Assembly (NCBI RefSeq): GCF_022376445.1
Contig: NW_025955055.1
Span: 1-64,000, forward strand
Source: Fomitopsis serialis
Taxonomy: Eukaryota; Basidiomycota; Agaricomycetes; Polyporales; Fomitopsidaceae
DNA: 64,000 bases
Direction of reading: 5' to 3'
In this document: positions 19,482 through 30,211 of the stretch, one piece after another
Numbering within the stretch: the stretch's first letter is position 1
Layout of the letters: the number at the start of each line of letters is the position of its first letter
Position numbers and translations under genes: made by a program
Notes under the pieces: model-generated
The model's input: only the letters and a program-made list of their open reading frames with translations
Told to the model about the DNA's origin: nothing
Databases searched by the model: none

Positions 19482-19638
19482 TTACGATCCCTGAGGTACG
19501 AAGGTATCGTTCTTATGATGGACCACCATGAAACGCCTTAGCGATTCCTCCGGAATGGCAGTTTGTTCCCACAGTGCAGTGACTTGCAGCCACCCCAATA
19601 AGCAGAGATAAGTAACTGTTAGTATGGGTTGCTTATCT

Positions 19639-19658
19639 GAGTCTGAAATTTCAGACTC
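19639..19658. repeat. Conserved 5'-subterminal palindrome of the Helitron family
   Basis: Perfect 20-bp palindrome GAGTCTGAAATTTCAGACTC followed by CCAGACGAC. Variants of this block and of the following R-CGACTTG occur at the same distance from the 5' end in copies B, D, E and F. Confidence 0.7.
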
Positions 19659-20651
19659 CCAGACGACGTGACATGGACCAACAGATACAAACAAATGCAG
19701 TGGCTAAGCACTCAGTTATGGATATGAGGCCCATGAAATGCCTTAGCAGTTCCCCCAATAAGGAAACTGGTAAACATATCATGCGACTGGCAGCTTGGTG
19801 GCCCATTGCTGCAAGCGCTCACACACTGTAGGGCCTATATAGCCTCAGCCAGTAACAAATCATAGTATACATAGTATCCTCATCTGATAGCCCTTCATTC
19901 AGAGAGTATACAGGAATTTTACTGAGTGCATACAGTGGCTGGCTAACCCAGGAAATGCAAAGCAAAAAAATGCACATGTGCCTCTGCAGATTCAATCTGC
20001 TTGTTTATGACTCAAATATGGTCTATATGTACACTGCAATGTATATGTGTAGTTCAGACACTGTGGACTACTCAGTAGCTTCAGTAATACAGGTAACAAG
20101 GACTATAATGGGTAATCTGAGCATCTTTTGCCATATTATGGCCCTTGCATACAATGTAATGGTAACCATTGCAGCTCGAGGCAATCATACACTTGTCTTT
20201 GATGTGTCTGTATATTTCATAGATTTTCTGCATTTCTCTGAGCCCTACATGCCCCTGTGTGTATGATTCCTCTTTGGGAAGGTCACATACTCCATATGGT
20301 AATTATGCATCCACTGCTGGCTTTGTCTTGCTCACAGACACATTCTAGGGATACATACCTGAATGTGTACTTACACTACCATCTTATAGGGTTGTCCAGT
20401 ACATGAGCAGTTCCAAGAGTGAAGTAGCAGGCTTATATAAGCTCACTGGGGCCACAACAACCATCTTATGAGAATGCTATCTGATTTGATGTCAAACTCA
20501 TGCCATAGACAGCTTCACTCACATTGCCTGGATCATTCTGAATATTATGTGAATTTTAGGCTTTTTTCTGAGCCTATACAAGCTCTCTTTAAGCACAGTA
20601 ACTCACAGTCCGCACTTACATCGCTTACTAAGCGCCCATTAAGCGCCCAGA

Positions 20652-20708
20652 TGCCGTTCGGAGGTGCATCCGTGCCAAATCTCCGCACGGTTGCACCTCC
20701 GAACGGCA
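20652..20708. repeat. Long hairpin 1 in copy A
   Basis: 24-nt arms (TGCCGTTCGGAGGTGCA... pairing with ...TGCACCTCCGAACGGCA, one mismatch) around a 9-nt loop CAAATCTCC. It is preceded by ACTTACATCGCTTACTAAGC and a TAAGCGCCC repeat. Rich in CpG within CpG-poor DNA. Confidence 0.9.
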
Positions 20709-21782
20709 CAAGAGGGATGCCGGGCTGCTCTGATTGGCTCAGCAGGTGATTTCCTGCCCTAATTAGGCAGGCTGCCGAGGTTTTGAGCTGAGTTTGAATC
20801 TCAGCCACAGGCTCCTTATTGGCACTGTACCTGCTGTCACTAAAATGCGGAAAATTCCCAAAATAATCTCTGTGATAGGTATGATGTCATAAAGTCTATA
20901 GCTGCTGTGACTTGCCCATTACCTTCACTGGTCATGGCACAATTCACAAAACAAAAAAACATGCAAATGCCTCTGTGCACATGAGTGCATCCCGTTTCAC
21001 CTCAAAAGTCTCTTTTGAAGCCTATATGCTGCCCACAGATTCTCTGACATCTCAAACCTGCTAAATAGGGTAGCTGACCTTCCTAAAATGGTAATTTTGC
21101 TTAACCTGCTCAGTCTGGGCTCACAAAATGCAGATAAAATCAGGGAATATTATGTGTAATCAGACTCATCTGTATTGCATTGTATATGAAGGCAATTCAT
21201 CTTGTATGGAGGCCCCCACAATATATCACTAGTATGACTTGCCCAGTTGTTTGAAATTCAGGAAACAGAGAAACACATGCATGAATGTGGCATTTGACTG
21301 GGATACACTGACTGAAATCTAATCAACTCTTATAGAGGTTATAGAGATGATAAACTCATTTGATAGCCCATCATTTCAAGGGTTAATCATACATTGGAGG
21401 AATGAAGAACAAAGGACAACATTTAGAGAATCACAAGTGACTGTGCAGATATGAATGGCCTGTTGTCCCTGAAACACATTGCCTATGACCTGTATAGATA
21501 TGTGCATAGTTTACAATGCATGGATGTGTCTGGAAGTTGCACAGCACAGCTATTGGTGGGGAAAAATGGTAATAACATGCATGTTTTGATGTCTCAGCAC
21601 TGAATGAGCATATAGGGAATCTTCTCCACTTGTAAATATGCTCAGGGATGCTCCACATATATCCTGGAATATTGTCTGATTAATCCGCATTTTCTTGACC
21701 CCAAAACAAGTGAAATGTGCTGCAGTACCAGGATGCACTTACATCGCTTACTAAGCGCTCGGTTAAGCGCCCGTTGCCGAAG

Positions 21783-21826
21783 CGGAGTCGTCGACAGGCC
21801 GGAATTCCGGCCTGTCGACGACTCCG
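21783..21826. repeat. Perfect 44-bp palindrome (hairpin 2) in copy A
   Basis: CGGAGTCGTCGACAGGCCGG AA and its exact reverse complement, with no loop. Preceded by the same ACTTACATCGCTTACTAAGC leader as hairpin 1. Confidence 0.95.
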
Positions 21827-24800
21827 GTCACTCAAAGGATATTTTGGAGCACTCCCATTGGCTGAAATGGTGACAAAGATTCCCTTTTAAAGTAATCTTT
21901 CAATCTCAGCTCTTCATGCCGAGTTTTTTGATGGCTTCAAGCCACACTAACTGAGCTCTTACTAGAACCCCATTAAATGCGGAAAAATATTGCTTCTCCA
22001 TGGAATGCCCCTTGAGTACTGACAGGGGTGCCCAGATTAGGTGTTCTTGTTGTTTTTCACAGAGTACTGACCTTGGCAAGTGATACTGGGGATATAAGCA
22101 AATGTTGGTGTGTGTATGATGCTTGTACAAGACAGTTCCACATGTATGGGCTATGTGAGGTGGAGGATATCAAACATACAAAACTGCCATATATGGTTAG
22201 TCCCCTGCCCATTTGGGAAGTTGGCCATGCATGGCCTCTGCAGAACTGGATAAATAGCAGGAAAATCAGAGAAAAATTAGATAGTACTATGGATTTGTAT
22301 TGGGTTGACTGTTGAGGCCATATGGCAGAACACATATAATAATGCAGAGTGACCCATGCATAGCCTGATACAAGCCACTCTTTCAATGAGTCTTGGTCCA
22401 TCTTGTAAGCACCATTATCACCTGGAATTCTCAGGGACTGGCAGCTCCAGACAGGATCCCAGGCTATTCTGTTCAGTTCAACTCTTCAATAGGCCCTGCA
22501 AAGGCAGGCTATTGGGCTGAGTTTGAATGCAAGCCACAAGCTCATTAGTGACAATGTATTTGCTGTGCTATGGTCTCCCACAAAATCAAAAACAATTGGG
22601 AATATTCCCAGTCATGTATATGATGTCAGAGAGGCTGTACATAGTATGCCTTCCCATGGATTCATATAAACATGGCACCCACCATTCACAAAGCAAAATA
22701 AAATACATATTCCTCTGTACACACTGGTTCTTTCACTTTGTGTTTCCTGTGATGCTTGCCAACTGCCTATGGATTGTGTGGCTATATGAGACCTGAATGA
22801 AACCTGCCATATGTGGTACCTGACCTTCTCAAAATGGAAAGTCCGAGTTATCTGCTGTGTCTGGGCTCAGAAAATGCGGATAAAACAAGGGAATATTCTG
22901 TATGATTCCACTCACCTTGTACTGCTTGCTATAAGTATTGATTGGCTCATGTCTAAACCCTTTGGCAGGCAATGGCATATGCAGAAAATGGTGAACACCT
23001 GTGGCACAAAGGCCACAGTTAATGCTGAGTATGTTCATAATATTGGCTTTGTCTCACATGTGAATGGCATAGCTATCAATATTATGGGTTCGCAGAGCTT
23101 TATGACACTGTACTGATCCTAGAAAGTGATAGAAAGACATTGTACAAGTTGTGTTGTGCATCTACTACTGTTGCTAGAAAGTCTATAGGCTAGCAATGTT
23201 ATGCATAAAGTAGGGACACCACACATAGGTGATCAAATGCTTTGATGGTCTCTGCAATGCTAGATAAATGGTAGGAAATGAGATAAAATCAGATGATCCC
23301 ATGACATCATATTGTGCTGACTGTTGTAGGCCAATGCATGACAGTACATCTCAGATGTGCTAATGCAGAGTTCACAGCCTGATGTCTGCAGCTCTATTGT
23401 CCCAGTCCAGTATAAGCATGTCTTTGACTGATTGTATCAATATGAAGCAGTGCCAATTATACAGTATGATGGTGCTATGCTTGATTGTTAATGGCTCATA
23501 TAATTTTTGCCTGGAGCATATCTAATGTCTGTATGCACTACCATCATCCTATTCTCATGCAATGGCCCTTGGTATGTGAAGATAGAATAGGCAGCTCTTG
23601 GCTTGTTCATATGGGCAAAAATGTATTGACAGTGGTGTCTGTTTGTGCAGTGTATGCTGTGATTTCTTCCTGATTGGGCTCAGAAGAAGTCATGGTTGCC
23701 ATGGAAATAATGCAGACTTGCATTGCTTACTAAGCAACAGTGAAGAGGCCATATTACAATGGACTTCTGAGCCAATATATGGTTGTCCTTTTATGGATCT
23801 CTAGTCAATAATATGACTTTGGGAGTACTCTCATTTGCTGCAACTGTTTCCTTTTACATGTGACGATAAAATATCAGCTACTCATGTTGGGTCCTTTCAT
23901 GTTATATGGAAAGTGGAAATATAACACTTTAGACCCAGGTGTGAACATGTGTGATATTTGAACAGCATTGGAAATATGTGGCAGTGTGCCTACCAGTACA
24001 CCATTTGGCAGTTGATCCTGGGCGGTATCTGCACTGGAGTAATGTCAACATGAAAAATATATTGTCTAATCCAAATATAGTACCATACATTGTATGTGCA
24101 CACAAAATGAACAGTCAGCCAGAAAATGACACTGGTGATTATCGTGGGAGTATGTCTGAAGATATAGAAATCCTTGGACTTATGATCAGAGAGCATGACC
24201 ATTGATAGTAGGCATTACTAGAATACCCAGGAAAGGCCCATGTGCAAGTCTTAGTATGCAGTCTGTTCTTAGGGACAAGGCATTGAAAACCCTTTTTCTA
24301 CAAGAAATTCCATAGATATGGTCTTTGAATAGGGTAGGCAGCAGGAATTGTTATCACTCCTGGGCTTTGTTATCTTTATTCAGATCCTTTTAATGGACTT
24401 CATTTGGGGTTCACAATGCTTTCTGACCAGATTTCAGTGATCTTTTTTCCCACATTGTTATTCTTTGTGGCACCTATTGGTGTATGTTCTGACTGGACTA
24501 TTACCAAGTTTCTAGTGCTCTCCTTAGACCCCTTGTGACCAGATGCTTTGAAAGATATTACTGGGGTTCTATTAGCTCAGACTATGTTATCTATTGATAT
24601 ATTATCCCAGCTGGCAGGCAATCTATGAGTGACTAGTGTTCATAAGGCTGTGCTAGTGTTTCAGGACAACATGCAAGTGGTGTGTCATGAATCACAGAGC
24701 ACATCCTTGATGATCAGTGAGAATTATTGGCACATCTACCCTTGCCTTACAATGAGCCTGTGAGCTTATTGTGCATCTTGAATGGCCTTGGAAAGTGGTG

Positions 24801-25823
24801 TACTGAGTCTTCTACTATTTTGTAGGATTCTATGAAGTATTTTATGTAGCTAAAAGGCTGTGCATAAATGCACAAAAGGAGCATCCCTATGAGCAAGTCC
24901 AAACATTTATCTCATCTACCACTTGCTTCTGTACTCTTATGCCAGTGTACCTTCAATTCATCAGTGATCAATCCTGCCCATGACTCTATCAGTCTTGATG
25001 GCACTTACTATGGTGATACATTGCTTCACATTTTACTACATGAGCCCATTACTATTGACTCAGGAGCTGAGCTCCAATCCAGTAACATACCTTAGTATGG
25101 CTTTGTACTACTGGTCAGTGTTTGGTAACTGTTCACTTATGGTGAGAGCAAACTGCACATTCTTTGGTTGTATTCCTTGTATAACACATCAATTCTTGAC
25201 AGGCCTTTTTCAGAATTCCTTACTGGTATACTTCTCCTCTGTATATTGGTTCCATCCTCCACTGTTGATTGGTTTGTACTTGGGGAAGTACTGTTAACAA
25301 TCTACTGAAAGACATCCTTTGGTATCAGAATTTCTCTGATCAAGGGCTAATACTTGTACAACAGCACTGACAGCAAGTCCCAACTGAGTAGTGGTTACTG
25401 TAGTCAACCCCCCAGATTCCCCTTCCTTGAGTTCTAGTTGATCTAGAGGATCTCCTTACTTCTTTGCAACATTCCCAAGCTATTTGCTCTATGTTACTAT
25501 CAATACAAACCAGTAACACTGCTCATTAGTATTCAGATCATATTGATAAGCAACTTGGCAATTTACCAAGTAAGAAACAGATCCATAATGTCTGTTGCTC
25601 ATGATTGCAAGCTATGATCCTCATATGACAACAACCTAATAAATTAGCAGGCTACTCTGAAGTGCAAAATGTGGAAGATATGTCAGTACTCTATGCATAG
25701 GCAATATACTAGCAGTCTTGCCAAGCATGACTTCTGATGTGGGCAGCATAAAAGTTGTTCATAAATTGACATGTATCATACCAAAGGGATCGTACTGCCA
25801 GCTATGGCCCTCTCCCCAGCAAG

Positions 25824-28432
25824 TCTGACAAAGATGAGAGGGACTACAACAACATCCCTCGGCCACTCAGCTGGCCGCCTTCCCCTCAGGGAAGGCGGTC
25901 GCCATCTCCGTCTGCAGGTTCCAATCGCCCGCTCGCCGACGAGGATCAAAGACTCGACAATGCTCCAATGCCACCCGCGGAGCCTGACACCAATGATGAT
26001 ATGGACGTAGACCACGAGCTCCCAGGCATCCAGCCTCAGGATGAAGACTTCCTCTTTCACGACCCATTTGTAGTACCCTTCCGTCGTGAGCGTCGTGGGG
26101 ATGACACCGATCACGGTGCTGCCCAGAATCCATTTGTGATGTAGGAGGCGGCTTTGGGTGCAGCACCTGACGCAAATGTCTTCGCCCCTTTTGCCTCAGA
26201 GATGGACTGGCACATCGCACAATGGGCCAAGACACGAGGTCCATCCGCAACTGCATTTAACGAATTGCTCACCATTGATGGGGTATGACAGCTTGATCTT
26301 CCGTCTATGTGCATGGCTGATGACACTGTTCTCAACCGATTAACCAGGTCCTCAATCACCTAGATACCTCATTCAAGAACACAAAGGAACTCAATAAGCT
26401 CATTGATTCCTCCCTCCCTCCCCGGCCGAGCTTTGTTCATCATGTTCTCGAGGTTGACGGTGAAAAGTATGATTTTTGGCTGTGGGACGCTATGGAGTGC
26501 ATCCGCGTTCTCTTTGGGTCATCCAATTGGGCGCCCAATATCATCCTTGCGCCCAAGAAACACTACGTTGATCGCACCAAGACCACACATGTGTATGGTG
26601 ATATGCACACCGGAGATTGGTGGTGGTGCCTGCAGGTATCCTTCCGTTCACTACGTGCTCGCAGCAGTGCCCCAATGTTAATCAATTCATTGCAGCACAA
26701 ACTCGAAGCCAAGCAAGCTGGCACAACGATTATCCCCCTCATTATTTCATCTGACAAGACTCAACTGACCTAATTTCGCAACCGGTCGTGCTACCCTCTT
26801 TATCTAATGATCGGTAGTATCCCCAAGGAGATTCGTCGTAAATCGAGTAGGCAGGCGCAACTCCTCATAGGCTATCTGCCTGTCACTCAACTCTCTCATA
26901 TCAAGAGTGAGGAAAATTGGCGCCGGGCAAGTAGCAACCTTTTTCACACCTGTCTACGCCAGGCCCTCGCACCGACTCGGAAAGCTGGACGCCACGGCAC
27001 TGTGACGACGACTGGCCACAGTATTGCCCAGTGCTGCCACCCTATCTTCGCCGCCTATGTCGGGGACTACCCCGAGATCGTCCTCGTCACCGGCATGAAG
27101 AATGGTGAATGCCCAGCGGGCGTGGTTGATCCTGAGTCATTGGGCGAGCCTGTCTATTGTACCCAGCGAGATCTTAACGCAATCTTGTATGCCCTTGACA
27201 CTCTTGAGTGGACGGGTTCAGCAGCTGCCCACGTCCACGCTTGCCAGGCTGCAGGCATCAAACCCCTGACGGACCCCTTTTGGAAAGGACTGCCCTACGT
27301 CAACATCTATGCCTCATTGCCCCCGACATCCTGCATCAACTCTACCAAGGGATGGTCAAGCACGTCATTCTATGGATCAAGTCAGCCTATGGAGCTCATG
27401 TCATTGACGACCGATTCCAGGCTCTTCCTCCTAATCACAACCTCCACCACTTCTCGAAGGGGATCTCACATTTGTCCTGCGTCTCTGGCACAGAACATGA
27501 AGACATATGTTGTGTCCTACTCGGGACCATCGTCGACCTCCGTTTACCTGGTGGGTATAACCCCACTCGCCTCATCCGCTCCGTCCGCGCTCTCCTTGAT
27601 TTCGTCTATCTCGCACAACTCCCAGCACACACCTCAACAACCCTGGGCAGCTCGACGACACCCTCGCTCGATTCCACGCAAAGAAAGTGGTGTTTGAGGA
27701 CCTCGGCATTTGCAACCACTTCAATTTCCCCAAGCTGCATTCCCTTTAGCACTACACCTTGGGGATCAAGCTCTTTGGGACCGCCAATGGTACGAACACT
27801 TCAGTGTCTGAACACCTCCACATCTCACTCGCAAAGGATCCGTGGCGTAAGTCCAACCGCAAGGACGAGTACCCGCAGATGACCACGACCATTGTTCGCC
27901 TCAAACTAATCCACGCTCACGCACTCTACCTGCAATGGCGGCTTGATGGTTGACCTGACATTGCATCCGCCCCATCCCGCATTCCTCATAAGCCCCACTG
28001 CCATCTCACGCGCACTCCAACGCACAATTCTATAGGCTTTTCGACCCTCAAGGCGCGCTATGGTGCTTTCAACTTCGAGCACCTCCTCAAGGAATTTATA
28101 GTCCATCACAAGCATCCCGAGTTGTTGGCTCGCAAGCTCGCGGAACACGTCTCAGTGTACGACCTACCTTTCCATGCCGTATCCGTGTGGCACAAGGTAC
28201 AATTTGGAATCAGGATCCGTTCAGGTGCAGGGATGCACCTGAGACCCTCGATGTTATACATGCACGACCAAACTACCGAGACACCCAAGGTCGAGTCGTC
28301 CCAGGAAGATTCGACACTGCCTTGGTCAACAAAAGAGGTGGCGGGCACGTAGGAGTCGACGGTAAGTACTACATTTGTCAGTAAGGAATCCCAGCAACTT
28401 ACCGATGAATAGGCTACCGCGTTGTGGGGCAG
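25824..28432 (+). pseudogene. Plavaka-type transposase, central part (frameshifted)
   Basis: Recognisable Plavaka order: acidic/Pro linker (PGIQPQDEDFLFHDPFV), then FAPFASEMDWHIAQWAKTRG (about 26180), FVHHVLEVDGEKYDFW (about 26435), HYVDRTKT...GDMHTGDWWW (about 26560-26630), TIIPLIISSDKTQLT (26730), IGSIPKEIRRK...LLIGYLPV (26810-26885), LPYVNIYAS then PDILHQLYQGM in another frame (27300-27350), FSKGISHLSCVSGTEHED (27460) and LDFVYLAQLPAHT (27600). A 60-bp intron lies at 26636-26695 and a 51-bp intron at 28362-28412. Stops fall at 26142-26144 (TAG) and 26771-26773 (TAA), and frame changes occur near 27320 and 27640. The product is dead. These transposases act on CACTA-like ends, which I could not locate. 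The gene breaks at GYRVVGQ (28432) by the next insertion. Confidence 0.8.
26636..26695 (+). other. Spliceosomal intron in the Plavaka pseudogene
   Basis: GTATCC...TTGCAG, 60 bp, between GDWWWCLQ and HKLEAKQAG. It keeps the frame and shows normal basidiomycete intron size. Confidence 0.6.
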
Positions 28433-29869
28433 GGACGTAGCCCAGCCCCGTAAGGCAACATATAGTACAAGGAAAGGAACGGCACAAGGACCGGCTGTTC
28501 ATTCAAAGAGCTACGAATGACTACAAGCCCAAGGGTACACTACGAAACAGTGTTCCCTCCGTCGAACATCTCCGGAACGGTGATGTCGATACCTTCCGGG
28601 CCTCCGACCGAACTCTCCTCCGGATCGACGTTCCCTCCGGCAGCACCCCCGAAAGCACCTTCCGGTTCGGTGATCAGGCGGACGGAACGGCCCAAGTCGT
28701 AGATCTCGCGGACTACAAACCCGACGTCGTTACGGATACGACCGGCAGAGGTCCGCTGCTCGCTCATCAACGCGCCCATCCAAGCATAAAGGGAGTCTTG
28801 GTTATCGGAAGCAAGCCGGAGGGAAGATAGGCGGAGTGGAGGGTCTATGAACTGAGGGGGAGATGGCGGGGGAGGCTGTCCGCTGGACGGGTCGGCATGG
28901 ACCCTGTGAGGGGACCACGCGATGGCAGGATACAAGGCGGTCCCGGTACCGATATCGGAGGGAATGCCCTCAAACACGGCGTCAACGTAGGTGAGCAGAG
29001 AGGCCACGGAGGGAACGCTGCGGGGGACGGGAGCGACGCATCGCCGTGGGCCGTAGCCAGGGAGAACGAGTCGAAGAGCATGCGCTAGGTCGAGAGTCAA
29101 GCGGCGGAAGGGACAAGCGGGGGCATGCGTACCAGAAGCCAGCGGACGCCGTGACCCCATACGAGCCAGGTCCTGGGCGAGGACATATCGAGGCGTGGCT
29201 CGGCGGCCCGTTCATGTCGAAGCACCTCCAGCAGGAGGAAGTACCGGCGGATGTGGACAGTCGCGAGCGGGTTGAGGGGCACGGAGGATGACATGGCACG
29301 AAGGAGGGGGAGGATGGGAACCGGTGGGACGAAGTGAGACGGGAGGAGGGCCCGAGAGGAACCGGAGGGAACGGGAGGGTACGGAGAGGGGTGCCAGCGA
29401 GGCGGGGGCGTGGGATAGCGAGCCGGAGGGGGCATAAGGGAGGGAGCCGGGGACCGGGCGGGGGAGATCCTACCTACCTACCACCTAGGAGTAGAGAGCG
29501 AGCTCAACTGCGATTCCCTGCGTTTCTGACTGCGTCCTGTGTTTACTGCGTTGCGAATAGATCACCGCGTTCACCTTCAACGAGCACCGCGTTTCCTTCC
29601 GGCTCTCTGCGTTTCATCCAGCTTCAACGAGTTTCTACGCGTTCAGCCCGAGTCCCTGCGTTGTGGGACGATTCCACCACCCTCCTCCGACCGCGCTACA
29701 GTGCTGCCTACGAGTATCTGAGCTCGTACGTCCCCTCCAGGACCGAATCGTCACATCCCCTTCCCATCCGCTTGCCAACAGCCCCCACCCGTCGTTTCTA
29801 CCGACACCATCGATTCCTTCCGGTCTCTTTCCGACCCGGGAGACTCGCAACCTACACAGCGTCGCCCAG
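28433..29869 (-). mobile_element. 1.4-kb insertion in the Plavaka gene with its own broken ORF
   Basis: The transposase reads GYRVVGQ up to 28432 and resumes VCAIFSL at 29870, so about 1437 bp are inserted; CAG stands at both junctions (28430-28432 and 29867-29869). The insert is GC-richer than its surroundings and has a minus-strand frame (29435 to 28540) with one frame change. I saw no LTRs or clear terminal inverted repeats, so the class is unknown. A short retroelement or MITE-like passenger is possible. Confidence 0.6.
28540..29435 (-). pseudogene. Unknown ORF of the 1.4-kb insertion
   Basis: Two overlapping frames on the minus strand (29435-29097 and 29160-28540) join into a protein of about 290 residues across one frame change near 29130. 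It has a Pro-rich N-terminus (MPPPARYPTPPPRW), a helical central part (IRRYFLLLEVLRHERAAEPRL) and an acidic C-terminus (PEGIDITVPEMFDGG). The family is not recognised. A Gag-like character is possible from the Pro-rich plus helical layout, but this is not supported by any specific motif. Confidence 0.4.
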
Positions 29870-30211
29870 GTTTGTGCGATCTTCTCACTGTCGAAGAAAG
29901 CCCATGAGAATGTATTCCATGGTGATCTCACCGCCCCGTCGCAATTTGTCTACCTCGAATGGTTCAGCCGATTCAAGCCACGGCCAGAGCCCAACCATCT
30001 ATTCTACACTGTCAAACGGCACCAATCACAAGCAGGTGAACGCGTCACTGCGATCATCCCCTTGAAGGACCTCCAGCGGAGCATTCACCTCGTGCCAAAG
30101 TTCAGGCCTGTCAAGCCGCCGGAATGGACCAGCAACAATGTCCTCGATCTTTGCGAAAACTTCTATGTAAACTTGTTCACCAACAGGCATACATACATAA
30201 CTGTAGTGTAG
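29870..30211 (+). pseudogene. Plavaka-type transposase, C-terminal part
   Basis: VCAIFSL..., then FVYLEWFSRFKPRPEPNH, YTVKR, RVTAIIPLKDLQRSIHLVPKF, NNVLDLCENFYVNLF and TYITVV-stop. This is the expected end of Plavaka proteins, intact in frame and directly continuing 28432 if the 1.4-kb insertion is removed. Confidence 0.8.

Larger units (their letters stand above)
19482..25823 (+). mobile_element. Non-autonomous Helitron2-like element, copy A (about 6.34 kb)
   Basis: Begins TTACGATCCCTGAGGTACG (19482-19500; the first T or two may be target) and ends CCCCAGCAAG followed by T. The 3' end carries AGGGATCGTA and the same hairpin as the autonomous element. No Rep or helicase frame is present; the open frames inside are short and not conserved. 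The body is AT-rich, CpG-poor and built of recurring modules (see findings), with two long CpG-rich palindromes at 20652-20708 and 21783-21826. It splits a Plavaka transposase pseudogene: joining TCC-TCA to TCT-GAC across it restores an open frame. Confidence 0.85.

Noticed and set aside
19955..20266. 103-codon frame in copy A that recurs in D (131 codons) and B
   Set aside because: It recurs because the DNA is repeated; the residues are low-information, lengths differ, and there is no sign of codon-level conservation.
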